Shown here in pieces: positions 1 to 8,558 of a DNA stretch of 64,000 nucleotides. The notes under the pieces are model-generated. The model was not told the DNA's origin. It worked only from the letters and a program-made list of their open reading frames with translations, and did no database searches. The position numbers and the translations under genes are program-made. Numbering within the stretch: the stretch's first letter is position 1; each line of letters starts with the position of its first letter. Where the stretch lies: assembly GCF_002335805.1 (NCBI RefSeq), contig NZ_NISU01000001.1, positions 1,310,079 to 1,374,078 on the forward strand, read 5' to 3'. The stretch is from Bacillus sp. FJAT-45350 (lineage in GTDB: Bacteria; Bacillota; Bacilli; Bacillales; NISU01).

Positions 1-2
1 TA

Positions 3-125
3 GGACTACATTATCCATCTGATATTATTTCAGCGATAAGTATCTCAATATCTTGGTTCTTTGTCTGCTTGTATTTCTTTAGAAAGTTTAAACCAAAACG
101 AAAAGTAGGTTTCACCTTTCAATAA
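3..125 (+). CDS. PAP2-family phosphatase, C-terminal end (cut by window edge)
   Basis: The reading frame is open from the left edge to a TAA at 123-125. Its first residues, GLHYPSDIISAI, match the last conserved motif of PAP2-type acid phosphatases (G-x-HYP-x-D), where the histidine is the acid/base residue. A hydrophobic segment (residues about 10-22) and a basic tail ending in KPKRKVGFTFQ follow, as expected for the last membrane helix and cytoplasmic end of a lipid phosphatase such as an undecaprenyl-diphosphate phosphatase. The start, the other motifs and the true substrate lie outside the window, so only the family is supported. Confidence 0.6.
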   Translation, partial: GLHYPSDIISAISISISWFFVCLYFFRKFKPKRKVGFTFQ

Positions 126-366
126 ATAATATGTTATAAATTTAGGAACTGTTTTAACGACAGTTCTTATTTTAATTTTGCGAGACAAGTAAGGAGTAAA
201 ATACTGCGAGCAAAGAAGAAAGAGAAGTACTTGCAGCAGTAATAGAAGTAATTTTATTAGTCAATATAATCATTGACACCATTTGCTAGCTTAAGTATAT
301 TAAATAGGTACAAATAATAACTGTTACGATTTATTGTATTAGTAAAAGTTTTTATTCTACATTTCT

Positions 367-394
367 TATAATATATAAATCGTAATGATTACAT
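367..394 (+). promoter_or_regulatory. Probable Zur operator downstream of a -10 box, before the nik-type operon
   Basis: A TATAAT hexamer lies at 367-372. At 380-394 there is TCGTAATGATTACAT, which differs from the Bacillus Zur box TCGTAATnATTACGA only in the last two bases and keeps the 7-1-7 dyad. A Zur site placed just after the -10 box would block transcription when zinc is sufficient. A second half-site-like TTACGATTT lies near 324. The rest of 126-451 is AT-rich and I see no gene in it. The Zur assignment rests on consensus matching only; Fur boxes (TGATAATnATTATCA) fit less well. Confidence 0.6.
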
Positions 395-451
395 TTATCG
401 AAAGAGTAGTGGTACATACTAGCTATCGAAAAAATATTAGGAGTGGAATGA

Positions 452-2002
452 ATGTTTAAAAAGAAAGTAGTTCTGTTTATTATGATTGCAGCTCTTTTTA
501 CAGTTATTACTGGTTGTAATAATGCGAAAGAAACAGTTAATAAAGAGGTGGCAAGTGAAACCTCAGAATCTAGTAAGAAGTCTGTTACATTGTTGTTTAG
601 TTTTGCATCAAAAACTATTGACCCTCATCAAGACTGGATGGGTGTTCGTGCTGGAATTGCAGAAACGCTTGTAAAAATTGATGAACAGTTGGAAATTCAA
701 CCATGGTTAGCAGAGTCATGGAAGCAAGCCGATGAGAGAACATGGATATTTACTATTAGAGATGGAGTTACGTTCCATGATGGATCATCTGTTGATGGAG
801 AGGCAGTTTTGGCTTCGTTTGAACGTCTAATTGAAGTTAACGATGCAATTGCATCAAGCTTAAAAATTGAATCTATGGAAGCAGATGGTCAAGAAATTAG
901 TTTTATCACTTCTGAAGAATACCCAGCATTTCTTTCAGAATTAGTCCATATAAATACTGCTATCATAAAAGCTGATCACGAAAATATTAGTGAACAACCA
1001 ATCGCTACTGGTCCATTTCAAGTAGTTGGATTTACAACTGAAGCTGAGATTAACCTTGAAAGGTACGAAGAATACTGGGATGGTGCAGCTAATTTAGATG
1101 AAGTAACAATTAAATTTAACTCGGATGGTAATGTTCGAGCACTAGCTCTTCAATCAGGTGAAGTCGATATTGCGTATCATTTACCTCCAGAAGGATTAGC
1201 ACCAATTGAAAATAGTGTCAACCTTCGTGTTGAATCAGTTTCAAGTTTACGTGTTCATTTTCTACTATATAATGCTGCAAAGCCCGAATTACAAGATGTT
1301 AACGTACGTAAAGCTTTAGACTTACTTGTTAATCGTCCAATCGCAGTAAATGAAATCATGAATGGACATGCAACAGCAGCAAATGGTCCTTTCTATCCTG
1401 AATTTCCATTTGCGAGTGAAGAGGAACCAGTAAATTATGACCCAACGCAAGCAGAGGCATTACTAAATGAAGCTGGGTATGCATTAAACGAAAATGGAAA
1501 GTTAGAAAAAGATGGAGAGATTCTTCAATTAACATTGGCGACGTATCAGGGCAGACCTGAACTACCGTTAATGGCGCAATACTTCCAAGCGGAAGCAGCA
1601 AGTCTAGGTATTGATTTGAATATCGTGACGGTTGAAAACATTGATAGTTATTTATGGGAACAGCAGGATGAGTGGGATATCGCAACATATTCCATATTAA
1701 CAGCTCCGCGCGGAGACGGAGGCTACTTCTTAAATGTATCCTATTTGCCTGAGGGTTCGCTAAATCCAGGACAAATTACTATTCCTGCATTAAATGAGCT
1801 AACACAACAATTAAATGTAACATCAGATTTAAACGAACGGATTTCTCTTCAAAAACAAGCTGTGGCAATTATCCAAGAAGAGGTACCACAATCGTTTATC
1901 CTACATCCTCATATTATTGTTGGCGTAAATGAGCGGATAAAAAACTGGAGTCCCGGTTCTGAAGAATACTATTTAATTACGAATAAAATGAATGTTGAAT
2001 AG
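452..2002 (+). CDS. Nickel/peptide-type ABC transporter substrate-binding lipoprotein (NikA/OppA family)
   Basis: This is a solute-binding protein of SBP family 5 (516 aa), the receptor for the importer encoded by the next four genes. An N-terminal signal with lipobox VITGC puts the lipidated Cys at residue 22, so it is anchored outside the membrane. The family pattern of an ATGPF block followed by a W-D-G segment is present near residues 188-210. The start ATG has AGGAGTGG about 6 nt upstream. Family members bind oligopeptides, nickel chelates or metallophores. The Zur-like box upstream favours a zinc or zincophore ligand, but no metallophore synthesis genes are visible, so the ligand is open. 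A terminator-bearing repeat separates it from nikB, which may raise receptor levels over the channel genes. Confidence 0.8.
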   Translation: MFKKKVVLFIMIAALFTVITGCNNAKETVNKEVASETSESSKKSVTLLFSFASKTIDPHQDWMGVRAGIAETLVKIDEQLEIQPWLAESWKQADERTWIFTIRDGVTFHDGSSVDGEAVLASFERLIEVNDAIASSLKIESMEADGQEISFITSEEYPAFLSELVHINTAIIKADHENISEQPIATGPFQVVGFTTEAEINLERYEEYWDGAANLDEVTIKFNSDGNVRALALQSGEVDIAYHLPPEGLAPIENSVNLRVESVSSLRVHFLLYNAAKPELQDVNVRKALDLLVNRPIAVNEIMNGHATAANGPFYPEFPFASEEEPVNYDPTQAEALLNEAGYALNENGKLEKDGEILQLTLATYQGRPELPLMAQYFQAEAASLGIDLNIVTVENIDSYLWEQQDEWDIATYSILTAPRGDGGYFLNVSYLPEGSLNPGQITIPALNELTQQLNVTSDLNERISLQKQAVAIIQEEVPQSFILHPHIIVGVNERIKNWSPGSEEYYLITNKMNVE

Positions 2003-2032
2003 TAACGAAATAGAAGTGGCATTTGCTATGAG

Positions 2033-2147
2033 GACCAAAGACGACTGAAAAGTTCAATTAGCAGATTTAAGAAGTGGTAATGACTTCGCGCATTACTTCG
2101 AGGATGTCCCCAAAGGTAAAAAATGACCTTTTGGGACATCCTCTTCT
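2033..2147 (+). repeat. Dispersed intergenic repeat, copy A (short form, ends in a terminator)
   Basis: This copy shares the left part (CTGAAAAGTTCAA, then GAAGTGGTAATG) and the CATTAC arm with copies at 12226, 54372 and 55325. Its middle is deleted, so GTAATG (2077-2082) and CATTAC (2091-2096) form a short hairpin. The right end is a strong terminator-like hairpin: AGGATGTCCC (2101-2110) pairs with GGGACATCCT (2133-2142). It lies between the nikA-like and nikB-like genes, so it could attenuate read-through into the channel genes. Confidence 0.6.
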
Positions 2148-2186
2148 TGTTGACTAGTAAATAACGTTGTTCAGGAGGTGAAGAAT

Positions 2187-3137
2187 ATGCTTAGAGTCTT
2201 ATCGATTATTGGTTCGAGGATAATTCAATTACTCATTATGGTATTAGTTCTTTCGTTTATCACTTTTTTATTAATGAAAATTACACCTGGCGATCCAATT
2301 AGAGCGATTTTAAAGGTAGACGATGTGATTTCCACAACGGTTGATGAAGAGAGGTTAATGAAAGAGTATGGTTTTGACCAACCAATTTTAGTCCAATATG
2401 GTCAGTGGATTTGGAGTGTTGCACAGTTAGATTTGGGTGAATCGATCATTGCTAATAGGCCTGTTCTAGATATGATCATGAGCAGATTACCAGCGACAAT
2501 TGCATTATCAATAGGGGGATTGATTGTACTTTTTGTCATTTCTGTTCCACTTGGAATAGTAGGTGCAGTTTACGAAGGGCGTTGGCCCGATTATCTCAGC
2601 AGATGGATAGCGATGATCGGTGCCTCTATCCCAAGCTTTTGGTTAGGGTTACTATTAATCTATTTTTTCTCACTACAACTCAATCTTTTACCTGTTATGG
2701 GGAAAGGTACTCTTGCTCATTTTGTTTTACCATCTATAACTCTTGGGATTGCAATGGCTCCAATGTATATTAGGTTATTACGAGAACGGCTTATATCAAC
2801 GTTGCAAAGTCCATACATAGAGGCTGCAAAAGCGAGAGGATTAAGGAAAGAACGAATACTTATTTTTCATGCTTTACGAGGAAGTCTTATTCCTTTAGTA
2901 ACTATGTTTGGTTTAAGTATTGGAAGTTTACTGGGAGGGATAACTGTTATAGAGATTCTCTTTTCTTGGCCAGGAATGGGAGAACTGATAGTGAATGCTG
3001 TGATGCATCGAGATTATCCGGTCATTCAAGGTTATATTCTCGTGGTTGGTTTTCTTGTAGTCGTAACAAACTTAATTGTTGACTTATTATATTTAGTGAT
3101 TAACCCACAAATTAAGCAAGGAAAGGATTTAGGGTGA
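2187..3137 (+). CDS. Nickel/peptide-type ABC transporter permease 1 (NikB/OppB family)
   Basis: First membrane subunit of the importer, with the binding-protein-dependent transport permease fold and about six helices. The N-terminal TPGDPI segment and the EAA loop (EAAKARGL about 12 residues after LRERL) are typical of OppB/NikB. The EAA loop docks on the ATPases. ATG 2187 is preferred over an in-frame GTG at 2178 because the GTG is part of the ribosome-binding site AGGAGGTG (2173-2180). The stop overlaps the start of the next gene (TGATG), so translation is coupled. Members of this family cannot be split into peptide and metal transporters by sequence alone. Confidence 0.85.
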   Translation: MLRVLSIIGSRIIQLLIMVLVLSFITFLLMKITPGDPIRAILKVDDVISTTVDEERLMKEYGFDQPILVQYGQWIWSVAQLDLGESIIANRPVLDMIMSRLPATIALSIGGLIVLFVISVPLGIVGAVYEGRWPDYLSRWIAMIGASIPSFWLGLLLIYFFSLQLNLLPVMGKGTLAHFVLPSITLGIAMAPMYIRLLRERLISTLQSPYIEAAKARGLRKERILIFHALRGSLIPLVTMFGLSIGSLLGGITVIEILFSWPGMGELIVNAVMHRDYPVIQGYILVVGFLVVVTNLIVDLLYLVINPQIKQGKDLG

Positions 3138-3985
3138 TGGAAACAACATTAAATAAGACATCGCGACTTCTACGGAATCCGAATATCGTTTTTGGAATGT
3201 TGCTTGCTATATTCCTTGCAGGTATTACATTTCTTGGAGGAGTTCTCACGCCTCATGATCCGTTTCAAATTAATATGGGGAACAGGTTACAAGGAGCTTC
3301 GTCTGTACATTGGTTAGGTACGGATCAATTAGGTAGAGATGTTTTTTCAAGGATCGTATATGGTGCTAAATTAACGATTGGTTTAGGTATGTTTGCTATC
3401 CTAATGGCCATCTTCATTGGAGTCCCAATCGGACTTATCTCTGGCTATATTGGTGGGAAGATTGATGCATTCTTTATGAGAATAATTGACGGGATTTTGG
3501 CTTTTCCAGATTTTATCTTGGCTATTGCTATTGCAGGAATGTTAGGTCCTAGCTTAACCAATATAGTCATTGCAATTGTTCTAGTTCGGTGGATTGTTTA
3601 TGCACGAGTCGTAAGGGGATTAGTCCTTGTGGAAAAAGAGAAAGAGTATGTATTAGTTTCAAAAGCTGCTAATTCAAGCTCTCTAAAAACAATACGGAAG
3701 CATTTATTACCTCAAGTTATTCCAGATATTATTGTCATGGCAGCAATTGATGTAGGAAAAGTGATTTTACTTATTTCAGCTTTATCTTATATTGGCCTTG
3801 GAGCGCAGCCACCTATCCCAGAGTGGGGAGCGATGCTTAACGATGGTCGTGGTTATTTTCAAGTGATACCTTCGCTTATGATTTATCCAGGACTTGCAAT
3901 AATGATTACGGTTCTATGTTGTAACCTACTTGGCGATGGGTTAAAAAGTTATTTCGATATCAGAAAAGGGAGGGATTATTTGTGA
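3137..3985 (+). CDS. Nickel/peptide-type ABC transporter permease 2 (NikC/OppC family)
   Basis: Second membrane subunit, pairing with the preceding permease. It has the OppC N-terminal extension, with one helix followed by HDPFQINMGNRLQ and then HWLGTDQLGRDVFSR. This is the classical OppC/NikC signature. A five-helix core and an EAA-type loop (SKAANSSSLKTIRKHLLP) follow. ATG 3137 overlaps the upstream TGA; an alternative GTG start at 3134 is possible. The 3' end overlaps the next gene by 4 nt (GTGA), so nikB to nikE form one translationally coupled unit. Confidence 0.85.
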   Translation: METTLNKTSRLLRNPNIVFGMLLAIFLAGITFLGGVLTPHDPFQINMGNRLQGASSVHWLGTDQLGRDVFSRIVYGAKLTIGLGMFAILMAIFIGVPIGLISGYIGGKIDAFFMRIIDGILAFPDFILAIAIAGMLGPSLTNIVIAIVLVRWIVYARVVRGLVLVEKEKEYVLVSKAANSSSLKTIRKHLLPQVIPDIIVMAAIDVGKVILLISALSYIGLGAQPPIPEWGAMLNDGRGYFQVIPSLMIYPGLAIMITVLCCNLLGDGLKSYFDIRKGRDYL

Positions 3986-4800
3986 GTAAACCTCTAATTT
4001 TCATTCAAGATTTGTGTATTGAGCAAGGAAAAGAGAATAATTTTCTAGTAAAAAAGAGTAATATAAAGATAGAAAAAGGGGAGATTGTCGGTCTAATTGG
4101 AGAGAGTGGTAGTGGGAAGAGCTTAACTGCAAGAGCAATAATGGGACTTCTTCCTTCAGAAATGAATGTATCTGGTCATATTTTTTATCAAGGGACAGAT
4201 TTGTTATCAATTTCTCAAAAAGAACATCGAAAACTTCTTGGTCGTGAAATAGGGATGATTTTTCAAGATTACCGTGGTAGTTTTACTCCTTATATAAAAG
4301 TAGGAAAACAAATGATAGAAACGATTTGTACTCATCAGAAAGTACAGAAGAAAGAAGCAATAACTATAGCTTATTCAGTTCTTGAAGAAATGGGGTTAGA
4401 TTCAGAGCGGGTTTATCGAAGTTATCCTTTTCAATTAAGTGGTGGGGAAGTTCAACGAGCTACGATAGCCATGACTCTAGCATTAAGGCCTGCCTTACTT
4501 ATATGTGATGAAATTACTACAGCCTTGGATGTGATGAATGGCGAAAAGGTACTAGATTATATAGACAAAATTCGTAATAATACAGGATGCGCGGTGTTAA
4601 TGATTACTCATGATTTAGCTCAAGCATATAAGCGAACTGACCGTATGTATGTGATGAATCAAGGTGAAATCGTTGAAGAAGGGCTACCAGAACAAATTCG
4701 TTGCCATCATAAACATCCATATACAAAAAAATTATGTTCTTGTTTACTTTCTCTCCCAGAAGAGAAGCCATTACAAAATGTAAGAGTGAGTGCGTTATGA
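3982..4800 (+). CDS. ABC transporter ATP-binding protein 1 (NikD/OppD family)
   Basis: Cytoplasmic ATPase of the importer. Walker A GESGSGKS lies at about residues 40-47, the Q-loop in MIFQDY, the ABC signature LSGGEVQRA near residue 152, Walker B as LLICDE near 172, and the switch histidine in ITHD. The C-terminal part has the short OppD/F extension with a HKHPYTK motif. The start is GTG with AGGGA upstream, overlapping nikC by 4 nt. It would form a heterodimer with the next ATPase. At 272 aa it is of normal length for NikD and shorter than typical OppD. Confidence 0.85.
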   Translation: MSKPLIFIQDLCIEQGKENNFLVKKSNIKIEKGEIVGLIGESGSGKSLTARAIMGLLPSEMNVSGHIFYQGTDLLSISQKEHRKLLGREIGMIFQDYRGSFTPYIKVGKQMIETICTHQKVQKKEAITIAYSVLEEMGLDSERVYRSYPFQLSGGEVQRATIAMTLALRPALLICDEITTALDVMNGEKVLDYIDKIRNNTGCAVLMITHDLAQAYKRTDRMYVMNQGEIVEEGLPEQIRCHHKHPYTKKLCSCLLSLPEEKPLQNVRVSAL

Positions 4801-5567
4801 GTTTAATAGTAGATGGATTATCAAAACATTATTCAAAGAGCATACAAGCCTTACAAAATATTTCTTTTCGTGTTGCGGAAGGGGAATGCATAGGAATTGT
4901 AGGAGAAAGTGGTAGTGGTAAGAGTACTCTCGCAAGGATACTTATAGGGTTAGAACCTTATAAAGAAGGCTGTATCAAGATAAATGGTCAATCAATAGCA
5001 CCGAAAAAACGAGCCCTTTTACGTGAGTTCAGAAAGAATGTTCAAATGATATTTCAAGATTCTACAGGTGCTCTTAATCCCAAGTTACCGATATGGAAAA
5101 GTATAGTAGAGCCTTTAGATAATTATAAGGAATTTACGCCCTCCTTTATATCTGTAGAAGGACTTTCAAGAAGAGAAATTGCAGAAGCCCTTTTAGAGTT
5201 AGTAGGATTGGACAGGAAAATGGTTGATCGTTATCCAGGAGAATTAAGTGGGGGTCAAAAGCAGCGCGTATGTATTGCTAGAGCAATAAGCATTGAACCG
5301 GCTTTTCTCATTTGTGATGAACCTACAGCAAGCTTAGATGTTACGGTTCAAGTTCAAATATTGGAGTTACTGAAGGACCTCCAAAAGAAAACGAATATGA
5401 CGATTCTTTTTATTTCTCATGATATAAGGGCAGTTTCCTTTCTATGTGAAAAAATGATCGTACTTCATAATGGCATCATCGTTGATCAGTTTAGGTTGGA
5501 AGAGCTTTATCATAAGGAGCGTCACTCATATACCAAGGCCTTAATTGAAGCAGCGAAAATCGACTAA
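4797..5567 (+). CDS. ABC transporter ATP-binding protein 2 (NikE/OppF family)
   Basis: Second ATPase (256 aa), with Walker A GESGSGKST, Q-loop MIFQDSTGALNP, signature LSGGQKQRV, Walker B FLICDEPTASLDV and switch histidine FISHD. A HSYTKALIEAA motif closes the protein, as in NikE/OppF. I start it at ATG 4797, where ATGA overlaps the nikD stop by 4 nt. The longer reading frame from 4734 would overlap nikD deeply and has no ribosome-binding site. It is the last gene of the coupled nikBCDE unit; a 60-nt gap follows before the MATE gene. Confidence 0.85.
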   Translation: MSLIVDGLSKHYSKSIQALQNISFRVAEGECIGIVGESGSGKSTLARILIGLEPYKEGCIKINGQSIAPKKRALLREFRKNVQMIFQDSTGALNPKLPIWKSIVEPLDNYKEFTPSFISVEGLSRREIAEALLELVGLDRKMVDRYPGELSGGQKQRVCIARAISIEPAFLICDEPTASLDVTVQVQILELLKDLQKKTNMTILFISHDIRAVSFLCEKMIVLHNGIIVDQFRLEELYHKERHSYTKALIEAAKID

Positions 5568-5627
5568 ATTTAGTGATGTAAATAGTGGATTAAGCCTTTT
5601 GAAAATTTATAGTAAATGAGGAAGCGT

Positions 5628-6974
5628 ATGAAACTAGAGACAGCGCCTACAGAGTTAAAGAATACGATTCCCTTTAGCCAAAAAGAGTATTTAATATTAG
5701 CAGTTCCACTAATCATTTCAGGTATCTCTACCCCAATATTAGGTGCAGTCGATACAGCAGTGGTTGGTAGGATTCCGGACCCAGCTGTTATTGGTGGAGT
5801 AGCGATTGGTGCCGTTATTTTTAATACAATGTATTGGTTATTAGGGTTTCTTCGAGTTAGTACAAGTGGATTTACGGCTCAGGCTGAAGGAGCAAATAAC
5901 CAAAGTGAAATACTTTTATCTTTATTCCGCCCGATGATCATTGCAATGATATTTGGTATGTTCTTCGTCATTTTTCAACAACCTATTTTACAAATTGCTT
6001 TAGCTGTTATCGGAGGTAGTGAAGCAGTATCATCCTTTGCAGCAACCTACTTTTCTATTCGAATATGGGGTGCACCATTTATTTTGCTCAGCTATGTCAT
6101 TATTGGTTGGTTAATTGGGATGGGGAAGGTACGCCTAGCTTTAGCAACTCAAATACTAATGAATGTATTAAATATTGTATTAGATTTTATTTTTGTTTTA
6201 GGTTTTGGAATGGGAGTTAGCGGAGTTGCGTATGCGACATTGATTTCTGAAGTTACATCTGTATTATTTGGTTTATGGCTTATTATACGTTTAAATAATC
6301 TGACATTAGCTGACTTTAACCTTAATAAGCTATTAGATTCTGAACCATTACTTAAAATGATGAAAGTTAATCGTGACTTATTCTTACGTACTGTATGCCT
6401 CCTTATAATGACAGGAATATTTACTGCAAAGGGTGCAAGTATGGGAGAAATTACGTTAGCGGCGAATGCCATTTTACTACAAATTCATTATATTATGGCA
6501 TATATGCTAAGCGGTTTTGCTAATGCCTCAAGTATTATTGTTGGTAGATCTATTGGAGCTAAGAATCAATCGCTTTATAAACGTGCCTATAAGCTCTCTG
6601 CTCAATGGGGCTTTATTTCGGCCATTTTCTTATCATTCATTATGATAGGTTTTGGAGAAAGTATCGTTGGGTTATTTACAACAATTATAGAAGTACGAGT
6701 AGTAACGGTTGAAGCATTATTCTGGATGCTTGTTTATCCTATTGTTGGCTTTTGGGGCTTGCAATTAGAAGGGATATTCTCAGGAGCTACAGAGGCTGGT
6801 CCTGTGAGAGATTCGATTGTCTTAGCATTAATTATGTTTCTATTTGCCCTATGGTTCTTTGTACCTCTGTATCAAAACCATGGAGTATGGATTGCATTTG
6901 TATTATTTACTTTTTTCCGTTCTTTCTTTTTATCATTATATATTCCGAAATTAACGCGTTTAAAGTTTACTTGA
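5628..6974 (+). CDS. MATE-family efflux transporter, DinF-like subgroup
   Basis: Multidrug and toxic compound extrusion antiporter with about 12 hydrophobic helices in two similar halves. The first helix region AVDTAVVGRIPDP followed by IGGVAIGA is typical of the DinF/NorM subgroup. Such proteins exchange Na+ or H+ for organic compounds. ATG 5628 has GAGGAAG just upstream; ATG 5616 is possible but lacks a ribosome-binding site. It follows the importer genes on the same strand by only about 60 nt with no terminator seen, so it may be co-transcribed and could export a chelator that the importer recovers. That link is speculative. Confidence 0.85.
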   Translation: MKLETAPTELKNTIPFSQKEYLILAVPLIISGISTPILGAVDTAVVGRIPDPAVIGGVAIGAVIFNTMYWLLGFLRVSTSGFTAQAEGANNQSEILLSLFRPMIIAMIFGMFFVIFQQPILQIALAVIGGSEAVSSFAATYFSIRIWGAPFILLSYVIIGWLIGMGKVRLALATQILMNVLNIVLDFIFVLGFGMGVSGVAYATLISEVTSVLFGLWLIIRLNNLTLADFNLNKLLDSEPLLKMMKVNRDLFLRTVCLLIMTGIFTAKGASMGEITLAANAILLQIHYIMAYMLSGFANASSIIVGRSIGAKNQSLYKRAYKLSAQWGFISAIFLSFIMIGFGESIVGLFTTIIEVRVVTVEALFWMLVYPIVGFWGLQLEGIFSGATEAGPVRDSIVLALIMFLFALWFFVPLYQNHGVWIAFVLFTFFRSFFLSLYIPKLTRLKFT

Positions 6975-7026
6975 ATGAATTAATGTCTCTTTGTCAATGA
7001 TAACCCTGTAGGAGGGGTGAATCATA

Positions 7027-7182
7027 ATGGCTCAAGATGTCTTATGTGAAGTAAGTAATTGCGTGTACAATGAACAAGGAAACAAATGTGCTGCTTCAGA
7101 AATTTATGTAGTAAGTCACAAAGGGAAAGAAGCCGCTTCTCAAAAAGAAACGGACTGTAAAACATTTGAACCAGGAATGTAA
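7027..7182 (+). CDS. Small DUF1540 cysteine-rich protein
   Basis: A 51-residue protein with a very strong ribosome-binding site (GGAGGGGTGA, 7011-7020). It has four cysteines in the arrangement of DUF1540 proteins (LCEVSNC, then NKCAA, then TDCKTF), a small domain thought to bind a metal and often found in spore-forming Firmicutes. The segment after the third Cys (EIYVVSHKGKE) is the usual short strand region. A clean terminator follows at once. The function is unknown. Confidence 0.8.
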   Translation: MAQDVLCEVSNCVYNEQGNKCAASEIYVVSHKGKEAASQKETDCKTFEPGM

Positions 7183-7186
7183 TCAG

Positions 7187-7219
7187 AAAGAGACAGCCAA
7201 GTACGTGGTTGTCTCTTTT
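7187..7219 (+). terminator. Terminator after the DUF1540 gene
   Basis: AAAGAGACA (7187-7195) pairs perfectly with TGTCTCTTT (7210-7218), followed by T-rich sequence. It closes the DUF1540 transcript just before the Fur box. Confidence 0.75.
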
Positions 7220-7233
7220 CTTTATGTTATTAT

Positions 7234-7248
7234 TGATAATGATTATCA
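7234..7248. promoter_or_regulatory. Perfect Fur box without an adjacent intact gene
   Basis: TGATAATGATTATCA is an exact 7-1-7 Fur operator. It sits between the terminator of the DUF1540 gene and the 3' end of the truncated fhuF remnant on the minus strand, so no intact gene begins next to it. It may be the leftover control region of a gene lost by deletion. Confidence 0.75.
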
Positions 7249-7310
7249 TTTTTATTCGTGATTTCATCAGTTTTTTTGCCTAGAAATTGAGAGAGGATTT
7301 TCTACCTTTT

Positions 7311-7511
7311 TTAGGACAATACGGAGGCAAAAAGTAAGCCATAGCGACGCATATAGAGAGAGGTCGCTACAGCTTTGTTGGGAGAGTCATATAATGTGTT
7401 TATCTCTGCTAGTAATTTTGGATGTTGACTAATACTTTCATTAACTGTCAAAAACCCGTTTGGATGGTCAACAATGTCGACGTGAAATTGTTTAAGATTA
7501 TAATTAAGCAC
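7311..7511 (-). pseudogene. Truncated FhuF-like ferric-siderophore reductase remnant
   Basis: A 66-codon frame overlaps the 3' end of the ATPase gene by 8 nt. It contains HPNGFLTVNESISQHP and ATSLYMRRYGLLFASVL, which resemble the middle of FhuF-type 2Fe-2S siderophore reductases, where a conserved SVLYAM-like block would follow. The frame stops right after SVLS. The C-terminal half, where FhuF proteins carry the CC-x10-C-x2-C cluster ligands, is absent, so the protein cannot hold its cofactor. The orphan Fur box about 60 nt beyond suggests a deletion joining two loci. The FhuF assignment rests on short similarity and is moderate. Confidence 0.5.
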
Positions 7512-8331
7512 CTGTAATTACCTCGTTATTACTTGGAATGACACAACGTCCACGACCGAATGGAATACAGTGTGGTGTACCAAATAGGGGGTCATTTGTT
7601 ACCTGACATTCCATACCAAAAACTGATCGAACCAAGTCACAATTAATAATGTCTTCCGGAGTACCCTGATTGAAAACAGCTCCGTCTTTAATAGCAATAA
7701 TATTATGAGCATAACGAGAAGCTAAATTTATATCATGTAAGACCATAATAATTGTACGAGAATGTTTCTCATTCAACTCGAATAAAAGGTCTAATATCTC
7801 TATTTGATGTGTCATATCTAAATAGGTAGTAGGCTCATCTAGTAAAATAATATCTGAGTCTTGTGCAAGAGTCATTGCAATCCAAGCACGTTGACGTTGT
7901 CCACCTGAAAGTTCATCAACAGGTCTATCCCGTAGTTCATCGACACGTGTTGCTTTCATTGCGGCATCAACTTTCTCAGTATCTTCCTCAGTCCAGCGCT
8001 TTAGCCATGATTGGTGAGGATAACGACCTTGCTTTACTAAGTCATAAACCGTTAGTCCTTCAGGTGAGATAGGGGACTGTGGTAAAATTCCCATTTTCTT
8101 TGCTACTTCTCTTGAAGACATACGATGTACATCTTTCCCTTCTAGTAAAACGGAGCCTTCAGCTGGCTTTAATAATCGTGTCATAGAACGAAGAAGTGTT
8201 GACTTTCCACAGCCGTTACTGCCGACAAATACTGATATTTGTCCACGTGGAATAGTCAAGTTTAAGCTTTGAAATAGTAAGCGGTCATTATAACCAACAG
8301 ATAATTTGTTTGTTTGGATAGATGCTTTCAT
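7504..8331 (-). CDS. Ferric-siderophore ABC transporter ATP-binding protein (FecE/FhuC/YusV family)
   Basis: Cytoplasmic ATPase (275 aa) for Fe3+-siderophore import. Walker A GSNGCGKST lies at about residues 38-46, the Q-loop as GILPQSP, signature LSGGQRQRAWIAM near 141, Walker B IILLDEPTTYLDM and switch LHDINLA. The LDMTHQ and LHDINLASRY strings are characteristic of the FecE/YusV group. The ribosome-binding site is GGGGGGAA, 7 nt before the ATG. It diverges from the binding-protein gene across a region with two Fur boxes, and very probably energises the fused permease at 9545. YusV-type ATPases in Bacillus serve several siderophore receptors. Confidence 0.88.
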   Translation of the reverse strand: MKASIQTNKLSVGYNDRLLFQSLNLTIPRGQISVFVGSNGCGKSTLLRSMTRLLKPAEGSVLLEGKDVHRMSSREVAKKMGILPQSPISPEGLTVYDLVKQGRYPHQSWLKRWTEEDTEKVDAAMKATRVDELRDRPVDELSGGQRQRAWIAMTLAQDSDIILLDEPTTYLDMTHQIEILDLLFELNEKHSRTIIMVLHDINLASRYAHNIIAIKDGAVFNQGTPEDIINCDLVRSVFGMECQVTNDPLFGTPHCIPFGRGRCVIPSNNEVITGA

Positions 8332-8423
8332 AAATATATTCCCCCCTACATCAATAATACCTTAAAGAGCATGATAATATTTCTCATTGTATTTATCTTT
8401 ATCATAACATAATATATTTCAAT

Positions 8424-8510
8424 TGATAATGATTATTTGTATCAAAAAAACTCTTTACTTTATCAAAAAGTGAGGTTAAACTAACGTTTATGGAATGATA
8501 ATGATTATCA
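8424..8510. promoter_or_regulatory. Divergent iron-regulated promoter region with two Fur boxes
   Basis: TGATAATGATTATTT (8424-8438, two mismatches to the 7-1-7 consensus) lies nearer the minus-strand ATPase gene. TGATAATGATTATCA (8496-8510, perfect) lies about 48 nt before the plus-strand receptor gene. Each is placed to repress one of the two divergent transcripts when iron is plentiful. Confidence 0.85.
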
Positions 8511-8558
8511 GATTCATAACTACTTAGATGTACACATCATATTTGGAGGTTTTTTAAA

